DNA from: Salipaludibacillus keqinensis
GTDB lineage: Bacteria > Bacillota > Bacilli > Bacillales > Salisediminibacteriaceae
Direction: 5' to 3'
NCBI RefSeq assembly: GCF_003226325.1
Contig: NZ_PDOD01000004.1
Coordinates: 248,001-312,000 of the forward strand
Length of the DNA stretch: 64,000 bases
Part shown: positions 43,869-52,285 of the stretch, piece by piece
Position numbering within the stretch: the stretch's first letter is position 1
Layout: each line of letters begins with the position of its first letter
Program-made: the position numbers and the translations under genes
The notes under the pieces: generated by a model
Seen by the model: the letters and a program-made list of their open reading frames with translations, nothing else
What the model was told of the DNA's origin: nothing
Databases searched by the model: none

Positions 43869-45017
43869 ATGGCTATGAAATGGCAGGGGAAAAGTTTAGT
43901 AGGCTTAGCTATTTTGCTTATCATTATAGCGGCTGGTTTGTTTGGAATGGGAAACACTTTAATACAAGGTCAAGTGTTGTTTGGTTCAACTGAGCTAATA
44001 CCGTGGAATTTATTAATTGTCGCTTACGTTTTTTTAGCTTTAATGGCCAGCGGAATGTGTATGATCGCTTCAGCATCGCACGTGTTAGGGTTTAAACAAT
44101 TTGATTTTCTAGGTAAACGAGCAATTTTTTTAGCATTAGCGGTGCTAATTCCTGGCTTATTAGTGTTATCAATGGACTTAGGTAGACTAGATAGGGCATT
44201 AAATTTCATTACGTCACCTAATCTCCAAGCACCAATGTGGTGGATGGGAGCCACTTATGGTGTTTACGTTGTATTGTTGCTGGTTGAATTCATTGCAATG
44301 CACACTAAAAATGAAAAAATCATGCATTATGCTTCTTACTTTACTCTAGCAGGTGCAGTGGCGGCAACGAGTATTCTTGGAGGGATCTTTGCTATCGTTG
44401 TTCAACGTCCCCTTTGGTATGGCGGAGCGACAAGTGTATTCTTTGTTTTATCAGCAGTGATTACAGGAATTGCTTGTTTAACAATATTTACTTATTTTAC
44501 TTTTAAATTCAGTAGCGAAAAACTACCTCTTAAAGTTGATAACGCAATAAAGGGGTTATCTAAATTAATGGCTATTTTATTAGCGGTGGCTTTAGGCTTT
44601 AATGCTTGGCGGTTAATAACCATGTTCTACACCGCAACACCTGACTTTGCATTGATTTTCAATGGTGAATATGCTGTTTTATACTGGGGTGGGGCATTGG
44701 CATTAGGGCTGATTATCCCTTTACTTATGATCATGTTTAAACGTAGTAGTGGTATGGCTGTTGTAGCTAGTATCCTAGTTTTATCAGGCATGTTTTTCGA
44801 TAAATATGTGACGGTTATTGGTGGACAATTAGTTCAGCCCTATGGGGAAGTGACGTCATATAGTTCGACAATTACTGAGTGGCTTATATTTGTAGGTGCC
44901 ATTGCAGGGACAATCGTTATTTATAGTGTTGGAGTCAAACTTTTAAAGCTCGATGAATCGACTCATATGGAAGCGGAACAGGATAAAAAGAAGAAACTGC
45001 GACCGAGTGCAGTTTAA
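43869..45017 (+). CDS. arrC: NrfD/PsrC-type membrane subunit, ArrC
   Basis: This 382-residue integral membrane protein has about ten helices, starting LVGLAILLIIIAAGLFGMG, with the family segment SGMCMIASASHVLGFKQF after helix 2 and LSMDLGRLDRALNFITSPN, as in NrfD/PsrC quinol-oxidising subunits. It should anchor ArrAB and take electrons from menaquinol. The C-terminus is basic and cytoplasmic. ATG follows AAAGGAGGG. It closes the tatA-arrA-arrB-arrD-ferredoxin-arrC unit. Confidence 0.87.
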   Translation: MAMKWQGKSLVGLAILLIIIAAGLFGMGNTLIQGQVLFGSTELIPWNLLIVAYVFLALMASGMCMIASASHVLGFKQFDFLGKRAIFLALAVLIPGLLVLSMDLGRLDRALNFITSPNLQAPMWWMGATYGVYVVLLLVEFIAMHTKNEKIMHYASYFTLAGAVAATSILGGIFAIVVQRPLWYGGATSVFFVLSAVITGIACLTIFTYFTFKFSSEKLPLKVDNAIKGLSKLMAILLAVALGFNAWRLITMFYTATPDFALIFNGEYAVLYWGGALALGLIIPLLMIMFKRSSGMAVVASILVLSGMFFDKYVTVIGGQLVQPYGEVTSYSSTITEWLIFVGAIAGTIVIYSVGVKLLKLDESTHMEAEQDKKKKLRPSAV

Positions 45018-45029
45018 TCATTGAAGAGA

Positions 45030-45054
45030 GGCTGACTTTTCGGAGTCAGCCTTT
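45030..45054 (+). terminator. Terminator of the arr operon
   Basis: GGCTGACT pairs with AGTCAGCC around a six-base loop. The T run is short, so readthrough into arsA is possible. Confidence 0.65.
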
Positions 45055-45123
45055 GGTGTTTTCTCATCTAAATAAGAGAAGATAAACTATGTGTCAAATT
45101 ATTCATCAATACATAAAAGAATC

Positions 45124-45180
45124 ATTATATAACGTATTGATTATATAACGACAGAGATATATAATGAAATCGTTATATAG
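45124..45180. promoter_or_regulatory. AT-rich repeat array before arsA, possible ArsR-type operator
   Basis: ATTATATAACG occurs twice as a direct repeat 16 bp apart (45124-45134 and 45140-45150) and is followed by the inverted form CGTTATATAG at 45171-45180. AT-rich dyads of this kind are used by ArsR/SmtB repressors, but I cannot match a specific consensus. Confidence 0.4.
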
Positions 45181-45279
45181 TGTTCTGCAAACATTTTATA
45201 AAAGAATAACATAAATATTATGCCATAAGATATTCCATTGGTTGATTTTGGAAAAAATAAGATATGAGGAGTTTTTCTA

Positions 45280-47043
45280 ATGAATAGACTACAACCAAGT
45301 GATATTGCAAAGACACGTCATTTATTTTTCACTGGTAAAGGTGGAGTTGGTAAGACCTCCACAGCATGTGCTACAGCAGTAGCATTAGCGGAAGAAGGAA
45401 AAAAAGTATTGATTGTAAGTACGGATCCAGCGTCTAATCTGCAAGATGTGTTTGGAATCGAACTGAAAAATGAACCAACGAAAATAGAAGAAATTCCAAA
45501 CTTATTTGCTGCAAATTTAGATCCTGAGGAAGCAGCTTACCAATACAGGGAGAAAATGATTGGTCCCTACCGAGGAGTCCTTCCCGAATCGGCATTAAGA
45601 AGTATGGAAGAACAGTTATCCGGAGCTTGCACGGTGGAAATTGCGGCTTTCGATGAGTTTACAAATTTGTTAGCCAACAAAGAAACGACAGAGCAATTTG
45701 ATCATATTTTATTTGATACAGCGCCTACGGGCCATACGTTACGACTCCTTCAACTTCCGACAGCATGGAGTGACTTTTTGGAAGGCAATGAAAACGGAGC
45801 ATCTTGCCTCGGACCGCTTGCAGGACTTGAGAAGAAGAAAGCACTTTATGCAAAAACGGTTGAAGCTTTGTCAAATGGAGAGGAGACCATCCTCGTTTTG
45901 GTATCCAGACCTGATTCCTCCTCATTAGAGGAAGCGGAGAGAGCCGGACAAGAATTAGCAGAGATCGGAATAAAAAATCAATCTTTAATTATAAACGGTG
46001 TATTTGACCGGCAGTCAGATGACGGGTTGGCCATTAAATTAGAAGGTAAACAGCAAGAAGCTTTAAATAATATGCCTATCGCACTTCAAAAGACGCCTAC
46101 GTTCTATTTACCATTAGTACCTTTTAATTTAACTGGGATGGATGCAATGAGAAAATTTTTCCAGTCAAACGTTGAATATGACACTAAGTTAAATACACGT
46201 AAAGCATCCCATGATCTCCCCTCGATCAAAGCCATTGTGGATGACCTTGAGCCAAGAGGTCATGGTGTGTTTATGACAATGGGTAAAGGTGGTGTAGGAA
46301 AAACAACGATGGCTGCAGCCGTTGCTGTAGGCTTAGCTGAGCGAGGTCACAACGTTCACTTGACCACTACGGATCCGGCTGCCCACTTAACTCATGTGTT
46401 AAACGAAGAATCTTTCATAGGTACACTAAATATCAGTAAGGTAGATCCAAAAGCGGAAGTAGAAAAATATAAACGAAACGTACTTAATAAGGTAAGCAAG
46501 GATTTAACAGAAGATGAATTGGCCTATATTAAAGAAGATCTAGAATCTCCTTGTACAGAGGAGATAGCTGTCTTTCATGCTTTTGCTGAGGTCGTAGACA
46601 AAGGTGAAGGGGCTTTTGTAGTCGTTGATACAGCTCCTACTGGTCATACACTGCTCTTGTTAGATGCAGCCGAGTCTTATCATCGAGAGGTGGAAAGAAC
46701 AGCCGGAGATATGCCAGAGTCCGTGAAGAAGTTATTGCCGCGACTTCGCGATCATGAACAAACTTTGGTCTCATTAGTAACGCTACCAGAAGCTACGCCA
46801 GTATTTGAAGCGAGCCGTTTGCAAGAAGATCTTCGAAGGGCTGAAATTGAACCAGCTTGGTGGATTATTAACCAAAGCTTTCAAGCTACCGATACAACAG
46901 ACCCTGTGTTAAAAGGTCGATCATTTGCAGAGCAGCAATGGATAGAGAAAGTAAACAATGAGTTATCTAAGCAAACGGTTATTGTCCCGTGGCAAGCAGA
47001 TCAGGTTATTGGCTTAGAAAAGTTAAAAACGCTGGTCTACTAA
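45280..47043 (+). CDS. arsA: Arsenite efflux ATPase ArsA
   Basis: This 587-residue ATPase is a fused duplication. Half 1 has the P-loop GKGGVGKTS (about 19-27), half 2 has GKGGVGKTT (about 335-343). The signature DTAPTGHTLRLL/DTAPTGHTLLLL occurs in each half. All three metalloid cysteines of E. coli ArsA (113, 172, 422) have counterparts in GACTVEIAAFDEF, GASCLGPL and SPCTEEIAVF. It binds arsenite and drives the ArsB channel with ATP. ATG follows GAGGAG. It lies 146 bp before arsB; no arsD chaperone or arsR is present. Confidence 0.95.
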   Translation: MNRLQPSDIAKTRHLFFTGKGGVGKTSTACATAVALAEEGKKVLIVSTDPASNLQDVFGIELKNEPTKIEEIPNLFAANLDPEEAAYQYREKMIGPYRGVLPESALRSMEEQLSGACTVEIAAFDEFTNLLANKETTEQFDHILFDTAPTGHTLRLLQLPTAWSDFLEGNENGASCLGPLAGLEKKKALYAKTVEALSNGEETILVLVSRPDSSSLEEAERAGQELAEIGIKNQSLIINGVFDRQSDDGLAIKLEGKQQEALNNMPIALQKTPTFYLPLVPFNLTGMDAMRKFFQSNVEYDTKLNTRKASHDLPSIKAIVDDLEPRGHGVFMTMGKGGVGKTTMAAAVAVGLAERGHNVHLTTTDPAAHLTHVLNEESFIGTLNISKVDPKAEVEKYKRNVLNKVSKDLTEDELAYIKEDLESPCTEEIAVFHAFAEVVDKGEGAFVVVDTAPTGHTLLLLDAAESYHREVERTAGDMPESVKKLLPRLRDHEQTLVSLVTLPEATPVFEASRLQEDLRRAEIEPAWWIINQSFQATDTTDPVLKGRSFAEQQWIEKVNNELSKQTVIVPWQADQVIGLEKLKTLVY

Positions 47044-47189
47044 TATTATTGTATAAGCTGTGTATATCAGGTTACCTTTGTAAACACACTTCAAAAGGGA
47101 GAGGGATTTCTGTATCCACTCTCCTTCATCTTTAAAGACATTAGAAAACGTATATAATTTAATTGATTTCAAAGTACAGGAGGAACATC

Positions 47190-48521
47190 ATGACATCAGT
47201 CGTATTAGCATCAGCTATTTTCATCTTTACTCTAGTTTTAGTTATTTGGCAACCCAAGGGTTTGTCTATTGGATGGTCAGCCTCAATCGGAGCTGTTCTA
47301 GCTCTCTTAGTAGGGGTGGTTAGTTTCCAAGACGTCGGTGAGGTAACAGGGATCGTTTGGAATGCAACTTTAACGTTTATTGGAATTATAATCATTTCGC
47401 TTATTTTAGATGAAATTGGATTTTTCGAGTGGGCTGCTTTGCATATGGCGAAAGTAGCGAAAGGGAATGGAGTGAAGATGTTTGTCTTCGTCTCTCTATT
47501 AGGCTCAGTAGTAGCAGCATTATTTGCTAATGATGGAGCGGCATTAATTCTTACTCCAATCGTGCTTGCAATGGTAAGAGCATTGAAGTTTAAAGAGGCG
47601 ATGATTTTACCGTTTATCATGGCCAGCGGGTTTATAGCAGATTCCACCTCATTACCGTTAATTGTAAGTAATTTGGTTAATATTGTTTCAGCCGATTTCT
47701 TTGGAATTGGCTTTATAGAATATGCCACTTATATGATCGTACCTAACTTTTTTTCCTTAGGAGCAAGTATTCTGGTTTTATATATCTATTTTAGAAAAGA
47801 CATTCCTAAACAGTATGATATGTCCATGTTAAGAACGCCGAAAGAAGCGATTAAAGATCATAAAATGTTCAGGATGTCTTGGTTTGTATTAGGTCTATTA
47901 TTGATTGGTTATTTTGTCAGTGAGTTTGTCTATATTACAGGGCCTATTTCAGGAGAACAGATGACCTTTCCAGTTTCTTTCGTTGCTATGACGATTGCGA
48001 TTTTCTTCTTGCTGATGGCTCGCAGAAGTCCCGCAGTCAATACGGGCCAAGTGATGAAAGGTGCACCTTGGGCAATCGTAGTTTTTTCAATAGGTATGTA
48101 TGTGGTTGTTTATGGGCTTAGAAATGTAGGATTAACTGATGTTTTAGCAGGCGTACTTGAGAAGTCAGCTAGTGGAGGGTTATTTATTGGTACTCTCTCC
48201 ATGGGCTTCATTGCAGCTTTTTTATCGTCAATAATGAACAATATGCCTACAGTGATGATCAACGCCCTTGCTATTAATGATGCCGACCTTACGGGACCTA
48301 TGAGAGATGCGTTTATTTATGCGAATGTGATTGGATCTGACTTGGGACCTAAAATCACCCCCATCGGTTCATTAGCTACGTTATTATGGCTACATGTTTT
48401 ATCTCTAAAAGGAGTGAAAATTTCGTGGGGATATTACTTTAAAGTTGGTATTGTCATAACGATCCCAACACTATTTATTACGTTAACAGGACTATATTTG
48501 TGGATGCTGATTATTGCTTAA
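47190..48521 (+). CDS. arsB: Arsenite permease ArsB
   Basis: This 443-residue protein of the ArsB/ion transporter superfamily has about twelve helices. Helix 1 opens [20 protein letters not shown]. The cores of the two repeats are [17 protein letters not shown] and [17 protein letters not shown], and [21 protein letters not shown] near the end is the family hallmark. It expels arsenite alone or as the ArsAB pump. ATG 47190 follows AGGAGG; a longer frame from 47163 lacks such a site. It is the S. aureus/E. coli type ArsB and not Acr3. Confidence 0.93.
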   Translation: MTSVVLASAIFIFTLVLVIWQPKGLSIGWSASIGAVLALLVGVVSFQDVGEVTGIVWNATLTFIGIIIISLILDEIGFFEWAALHMAKVAKGNGVKMFVFVSLLGSVVAALFANDGAALILTPIVLAMVRALKFKEAMILPFIMASGFIADSTSLPLIVSNLVNIVSADFFGIGFIEYATYMIVPNFFSLGASILVLYIYFRKDIPKQYDMSMLRTPKEAIKDHKMFRMSWFVLGLLLIGYFVSEFVYITGPISGEQMTFPVSFVAMTIAIFFLLMARRSPAVNTGQVMKGAPWAIVVFSIGMYVVVYGLRNVGLTDVLAGVLEKSASGGLFIGTLSMGFIAAFLSSIMNNMPTVMINALAINDADLTGPMRDAFIYANVIGSDLGPKITPIGSLATLLWLHVLSLKGVKISWGYYFKVGIVITIPTLFITLTGLYLWMLIIA

Positions 48522-48546
48522 AGAAAAACGGTTATTGAAGAATTTC

Positions 48547-48585
48547 AAAGACTGGACTTAAGAGTTCTTCTCAAGTCCAGTCTTT
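48547..48585 (+). terminator. Terminator of arsB
   Basis: AAAGACTGGACTT and its exact complement form a 13-bp stem around a 13-base loop. Confidence 0.75.
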
Positions 48586-48699
48586 CAAGTTTAGCGCGAA
48601 AAAGAATTTTTTTTTGTTTTCTTATGTTAACTCTGAAATTAAGTAAGTCGAGAAGTCAGTTTATCTGATATAATATAGGTTATTAATGTAAGAGATTGG

Positions 48700-49434
48700 A
48701 TGGTAGATATGCTACGAACTGCAATATGGTTTATTTATTTTTTCATTTATTTAATCGTTATTTCCCCGGGGCTAATTAAGGCCAAGCGCTTAAAAGATCA
48801 AGGGAAGATGGAAGAATTTCATGCTTACATAAGAACTAAATATCAAAATTGGGCTAGGCGACTTGTAAAACTGGCAGGAGGAAGGGTTCATATAAAAGGT
48901 CAGGAACTGATTCCGAAAGATGAACCGGTGCTGATTGTCAGTAATCATCAAGGGAACTTCGATATTCCAATCCTATTAGGCTATCTGGATTTGAAAATCG
49001 GTTTTATTTCCAAAAAAGAAGTAAAAAAAATTCCAATGATCGGTAAGTGGATGGAATATATGGGCTGTGTTTTCATGGATCGGAAAGACCGCAGACAAGC
49101 AGTCAAGTCGATTATTGAAGGGGCAGACAAACTCCAGAACGGCTATAATCTTGTAGTGTTTCCAGAAGGGACTAGAAGCAAGGGAGGACCTGTTGCCTCA
49201 TTTAAAAAAGGTACCTTTAAGCTGGCGACAAAATCAAATGTAACGATTCTGCCAGTGACGATCGAAGGTTCATATAATATGATGGAAGCAAACAAAAATA
49301 AAATTACTCCAGCAGATGTATATGTAACGATTTCTGAACCTATTCGTATTCATCAACATAGTTCAGTAGATGGGCAAGATCTTGCGGATCAAACTCAAGC
49401 ACAAATTGTTAGCAAGATGAATAATAATGAATAA
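48700..49434 (+). CDS. plsC: 1-acyl-glycerol-3-phosphate acyltransferase (PlsC)
   Basis: This 244-residue membrane-bound enzyme has an N-terminal helix (about 6-26), the HX4D catalytic motif NHQGNFD (about 76-82), FMDRKDRRQ, the substrate motif FPEGTRSKGG (about 151-160) and VTIEGS. It acylates lysophosphatidate to phosphatidate. The ribosome binding site is weak (AAGAGATTGG), and ATG 48709 is a possible alternative. Confidence 0.9.
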   Translation: MVDMLRTAIWFIYFFIYLIVISPGLIKAKRLKDQGKMEEFHAYIRTKYQNWARRLVKLAGGRVHIKGQELIPKDEPVLIVSNHQGNFDIPILLGYLDLKIGFISKKEVKKIPMIGKWMEYMGCVFMDRKDRRQAVKSIIEGADKLQNGYNLVVFPEGTRSKGGPVASFKKGTFKLATKSNVTILPVTIEGSYNMMEANKNKITPADVYVTISEPIRIHQHSSVDGQDLADQTQAQIVSKMNNNE

Positions 49435-49440
49435 AAAGTG

Positions 49441-49470
49441 AAGTCCCTTGTTTAAAACAGGGGACTTTTT
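49441..49470 (+). terminator. Terminator of plsC
   Basis: AAGTCCCTTGTTT pairs with AAACAGGGGACTT (one wobble), then TTT. Confidence 0.85.
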
Positions 49471-49485
49471 CAGGTCGTTTTATAG

Positions 49486-49491
49486 TATAAT
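49486..49491 (+). promoter_or_regulatory. -10 element before the SCP2 gene
   Basis: TATAAT lies eight bases upstream of the FadR-like box. The -35 region overlaps the plsC terminator and is poorly defined. Confidence 0.45.
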
Positions 49492-49498
49492 GAATAAA

Positions 49499-49516
49499 TG
49501 AATGAACATTCAATCA
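49499..49516. promoter_or_regulatory. FadR-like operator
   Basis: TGAATGAACATTCAATCA agrees at 16 of 18 positions with the B. subtilis FadR consensus TGAATGAMTANTCATTCA as I recall it. It covers the expected transcription start of the SCP2 gene, so an acyl-CoA-responsive repressor is likely. Confidence 0.6.
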
Positions 49517-49536
49517 TTTTGAAAGGGTGATGAAAC

Positions 49537-49866
49537 ATGTCAGTTGAAAATACGTTTGAGCAATTAACAATGAAAATGAATCAGGATCCAAGTCATTTAG
49601 ATGGTTTATCTTATGTTTATCAATTTGATCTTAGCGGTTCAGATGAGGGGAAGTACCAATTGAAAGTGGAAAATAATCAAGCGGAGTTTAAGCTAGGTGA
49701 GCCATGGGAGCCTCGTCTGACTTTAGCAATGAGTGATAAAAATTTCATCAAACTGGCAAATGATGATTTAAACCCTACGATGGCTTACATGAGCGGTAAA
49801 TTGAAGGTTCAAGGAGATTTGGGGCATGCCCTGAAATTACAAGCTTTAATTAAGAAGTATCAATAA
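49537..49866 (+). CDS. SCP2 sterol-binding-domain protein
   Basis: This 109-residue protein is a single SCP2 domain: a strand segment FDLSGSDEGKYQLKVEN, then the family pattern PTLALAMSD-like (EPRLTLAMSDKNFIKLANDDLNP) and MAYMSGKLKVQGDLGHALKLQ. SCP2 domains bind lipids or acyl-CoA in the cytosol. The FadR-like box upstream links it to fatty acid metabolism. ATG lies eleven bases after GAAAGGG. Confidence 0.85.
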   Translation: MSVENTFEQLTMKMNQDPSHLDGLSYVYQFDLSGSDEGKYQLKVENNQAEFKLGEPWEPRLTLAMSDKNFIKLANDDLNPTMAYMSGKLKVQGDLGHALKLQALIKKYQ

Positions 49867-49878
49867 ACTAAGATATAC

Positions 49879-49917
49879 AAAAAAGCTGGACCAGTATTTT
49901 TGGAGGTTCAGCTTTTT
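49879..49917. terminator. Bidirectional terminator
   Basis: AAAAGCTGGACC pairs with GGTTCAGCTTTT (one wobble) between the SCP2 gene and the convergent fbpB-like gene. Confidence 0.8.
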
Positions 49918-49959
49918 ATGGTTAATATTCGTTCCAATGTAACATGGGCACGCCACTTT

Positions 49960-50100
49960 TTATGCTTTTTGAAGATTACTACCGTCATATTTTTGATCTA
50001 TCTTCTTCTCAATTTGACGGAGTGCTTTTTGATCTTCTATAATTGCTTGCTTATTTTCCTTTACTAATTCTTCGAAACTTTTGTGAAAACGTTTTCTCAT
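49960..50100 (-). CDS. FbpB-family small basic protein
   Basis: A 46-codon frame starts at ATG 50098-50100, six bases after AAGGATGG. The product, MRKRFHKSFEELVKENK... to SNLQKA, is basic and helical, and matches the FbpB small basic protein pattern (RKR, SFEELV-ENK, AL--IE-KID-KY). In B. subtilis FbpB is a Fur-regulated helper of the small RNA FsrA in the iron-sparing response, and several paralogues exist. I see no Fur box upstream, so the paralogue and role are open. Confidence 0.75.
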   Translation of the reverse strand: MRKRFHKSFEELVKENKQAIIEDQKALRQIEKKIDQKYDGSNLQKA

Positions 50101-50288
50101 AACTGACCATCCTTTAATCGAAATTTTCTTACAATTTAATTATACACTTAAATCTATGCCGAAAACACGTGAAAATTGTTACAATTTTGCGAACATTGTA
50201 AACAAAATGTTTATAGTATTTATGCACGGGATTAATTTTAAAGTGAGTAACATATTTCCCGTATAAAAAACAAACTTTTGATTTGTTT

Positions 50289-50388
50289 TTATCCACAAAG
50301 TTATTAACATATCATTTATTGTTTAAAGTTTATATGTGAAACTTATCCCCAATGTTAACAACCTTGTGGATAAGTGTGCTGGGGATAA
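50289..50388. promoter_or_regulatory. Cluster of four DnaA-box-like 9-mers
   Basis: TTATCCACA occurs at 50289-50297 (+) and 50365-50373 (-), and TTATCCCCA, one base different, at 50343-50351 (+) and 50380-50388 (-). Two exact and two near DnaA boxes fall within 100 bp of AT-rich intergenic DNA. There is no dnaA or dnaN here, so this looks like a DnaA-binding cluster away from oriC. Apart from this, the 50101-50477 gap shows nothing I recognise. Confidence 0.65.
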
Positions 50389-50477
50389 AATTAGTTGAGT
50401 TATTTTGAAAGTTTATTTTAATAAGGTACAATAGAATGGAAAAAGTGAATAGCCATTCATTTAGGGGGATCGCAGAA

Positions 50478-51449
50478 ATGAAAACATCTTTAAAGCAACG
50501 TTCCAAAGAGATTTATCAGATTACTATACCTACACCGTTTTTAGTAGGGCCAATAAATACATTTCTGATTCGGGGAGATGCATTGACCTTAGTGGATACA
50601 GGGCCTAAAACGGATGATGCGCTCACTCAAATGAGAAATAAATTAGCCGAATGCAATGTAAGGACGAGTGATATTGACATTGTCGTGTTGACTCATCATC
50701 ACCCAGATCATATTGGGCTTGTCCAGGAATTTTTGCCAAATGCTAAATTAGTTGGGCATCCGAAACTTCGTCCGTGGCTTGAAAGGGATGAACAGTTTTT
50801 ATTGAATACAAGGAATTACTTCTATAATTTTTATGAAGAACATGGGGTTCCAATGAATTGGATAGAGGAAATGGATCGTATTCATAATAATTATTTAAAA
50901 TACACAACGAAAGTTCCGTTAGACTTAGAAGTGTCGGAAGGAGATACAATCGACGGTTTACCTCACTGGAGAGTCATTGAGACTCCAGGACATGCTCAAA
51001 GTCATATTTCGCTTATTCATGAGCAAGATGGTACAGCGATCGCAGGAGATCATCTCATAGCTCATATTTCGTCAAATGCTATTATTGAAGCACCTTATTG
51101 GAATGAAGTAGAACGGCCGAAAACATTGATACAATATAGAGAGGCGCTAAAGAAGTGTTTGCATACTTCATTTATCTATTCAGGACATGGGGATGGTATT
51201 GAAAACCCTAGAGAGTTGATTGAAGAAAGATTAAAAGGGATGGAAGAAAAGGCTCAAGTATTTAAGCGGAAAATGGGAGAAGAACCAATCCAAGTATTTG
51301 ATTTAAGTAAAAAACTTTATCCTAAAATTTATCAAAAACAAACAGCTTTAACATTCTCTGAAACATTAGGGCATTTAGATTTATTAGAAGAGCAGGGAGA
51401 AGTCACCTCTTTCAGTGAGAATGATCGGACTTATTATCGGAAAACATAA
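50478..51449 (+). CDS. MBL-fold metallo-hydrolase
   Basis: This 323-residue protein has the metallo-beta-lactamase fold: TFLIRGDALTLVDTGP, metal motif LTHHHPDHIGL (about 85-95), TPGHAQSH, AGDHLI and the late SGHGDGI, plus a C-terminal helical domain of about 70 residues with a winged-helix look. It resembles B. subtilis YqjP. Substrate unknown. ATG 50478 follows AGGGGG by nine bases; the ATG at 50436 is within the AT-rich region and has no ribosome binding site. Confidence 0.82.
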   Translation: MKTSLKQRSKEIYQITIPTPFLVGPINTFLIRGDALTLVDTGPKTDDALTQMRNKLAECNVRTSDIDIVVLTHHHPDHIGLVQEFLPNAKLVGHPKLRPWLERDEQFLLNTRNYFYNFYEEHGVPMNWIEEMDRIHNNYLKYTTKVPLDLEVSEGDTIDGLPHWRVIETPGHAQSHISLIHEQDGTAIAGDHLIAHISSNAIIEAPYWNEVERPKTLIQYREALKKCLHTSFIYSGHGDGIENPRELIEERLKGMEEKAQVFKRKMGEEPIQVFDLSKKLYPKIYQKQTALTFSETLGHLDLLEEQGEVTSFSENDRTYYRKT

Positions 51450-51596
51450 TGACGAAGGATAGACATACGACCTAGATAGCCCATTTTTTTATTACAATTT
51501 CATGAGTTTTTTTAAAACAATTGTTTGCTTTTTCATTTTACTGGTAAAATGGGTAGAGAGATGTCGAAATTACTATTCGAATGGAGGAACGTGTAT

Positions 51597-52013
51597 ATGG
51601 AAAATCAAACAAAGAAATGGGCTATAGGTGGATCAATTGTAGGTGTTCTTGCAGGAACTATTTACATCGCTTCTAACAATAAAGCCAGAACAGGAGTGGT
51701 GGATTTTGTAAGTAGTACCACGAATCAAACAAAACATTGGGTGAAAGTGATTAACGAAAATCGTGATACAGTGGTCGATCAGATCCGTTCTTCTGGTGAG
51801 AAAATCTCAGCAATTGTCGAATCGGCTTCAGATGACATAGAGAAACTCATGGAATCATCACAAAACATGAAGGCCCATGTGTTTGATTTGCTTGAAGCGG
51901 TCCAAGATTCTACGAATGAATTGAAAGATTTAAAAAATAAACTTCAGCAAGGAGAGGCTGTGGAAACAGAAGCTCTTCCAACCCCTGATGAAGAATTGCG
52001 AAGAATCGAATAG
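51597..52013 (+). CDS. YtxH-like membrane-anchored coiled-coil protein
   Basis: This 138-residue protein has one N-terminal helix (KWAIGGSIVGVLAGTIYIAS), a short SNNKARTGV hinge and a long amphipathic helical region (about 40-120) likely to form a coiled coil, then an acidic end. The layout is that of YtxH/DUF948-type general stress proteins. ATG follows GGAGGAAC; the frame runs upstream without a better start. Role unknown. Confidence 0.6.
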   Translation: MENQTKKWAIGGSIVGVLAGTIYIASNNKARTGVVDFVSSTTNQTKHWVKVINENRDTVVDQIRSSGEKISAIVESASDDIEKLMESSQNMKAHVFDLLEAVQDSTNELKDLKNKLQQGEAVETEALPTPDEELRRIE

Positions 52014-52030
52014 CAATTAGATTATTACAT

Positions 52031-52067
52031 GAGGCTGTTCCCTTTTAAGAGGGAGCAGCCTCATTTT
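52031..52067 (+). terminator. Rho-independent terminator
   Basis: GAGGCTGTTCCCT pairs with AGGGAGCAGCCTC (one wobble), followed by ATTTTT. Confidence 0.85.
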
Positions 52068-52285
52068 TATACCCAGATTCGTCCGACACTGACTCTATCC
52101 ACGCGATCTTTAGTTTATTTTCTGGGTAGCCTTTTTATAAAAAACCTTATCAACATAGATATTTAAGAATCTCCATAGCTTTTATAAATTGGACGAATTA
52201 CCACTTATTTAGAAATTCTACGTTTTAACGATAGATAATTCGGATACAGAAATGTACAAGATATAGTAAGGAGGAATCAGATATT

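Noticed and set aside
50101-50288. Origin of replication
   Set aside because: DnaA-like boxes and AT-rich DNA are nearby, but there is no dnaA-dnaN or other replication gene context, so a DnaA-binding cluster is the more careful reading.
51510-51560. SigB promoter before the YtxH-like gene
   Set aside because: A GTTTGC is present, but the hexamer at the right distance is GGTAAA and the better GGGTAG is 22 bp away, so the spacing and sequence do not fit together.
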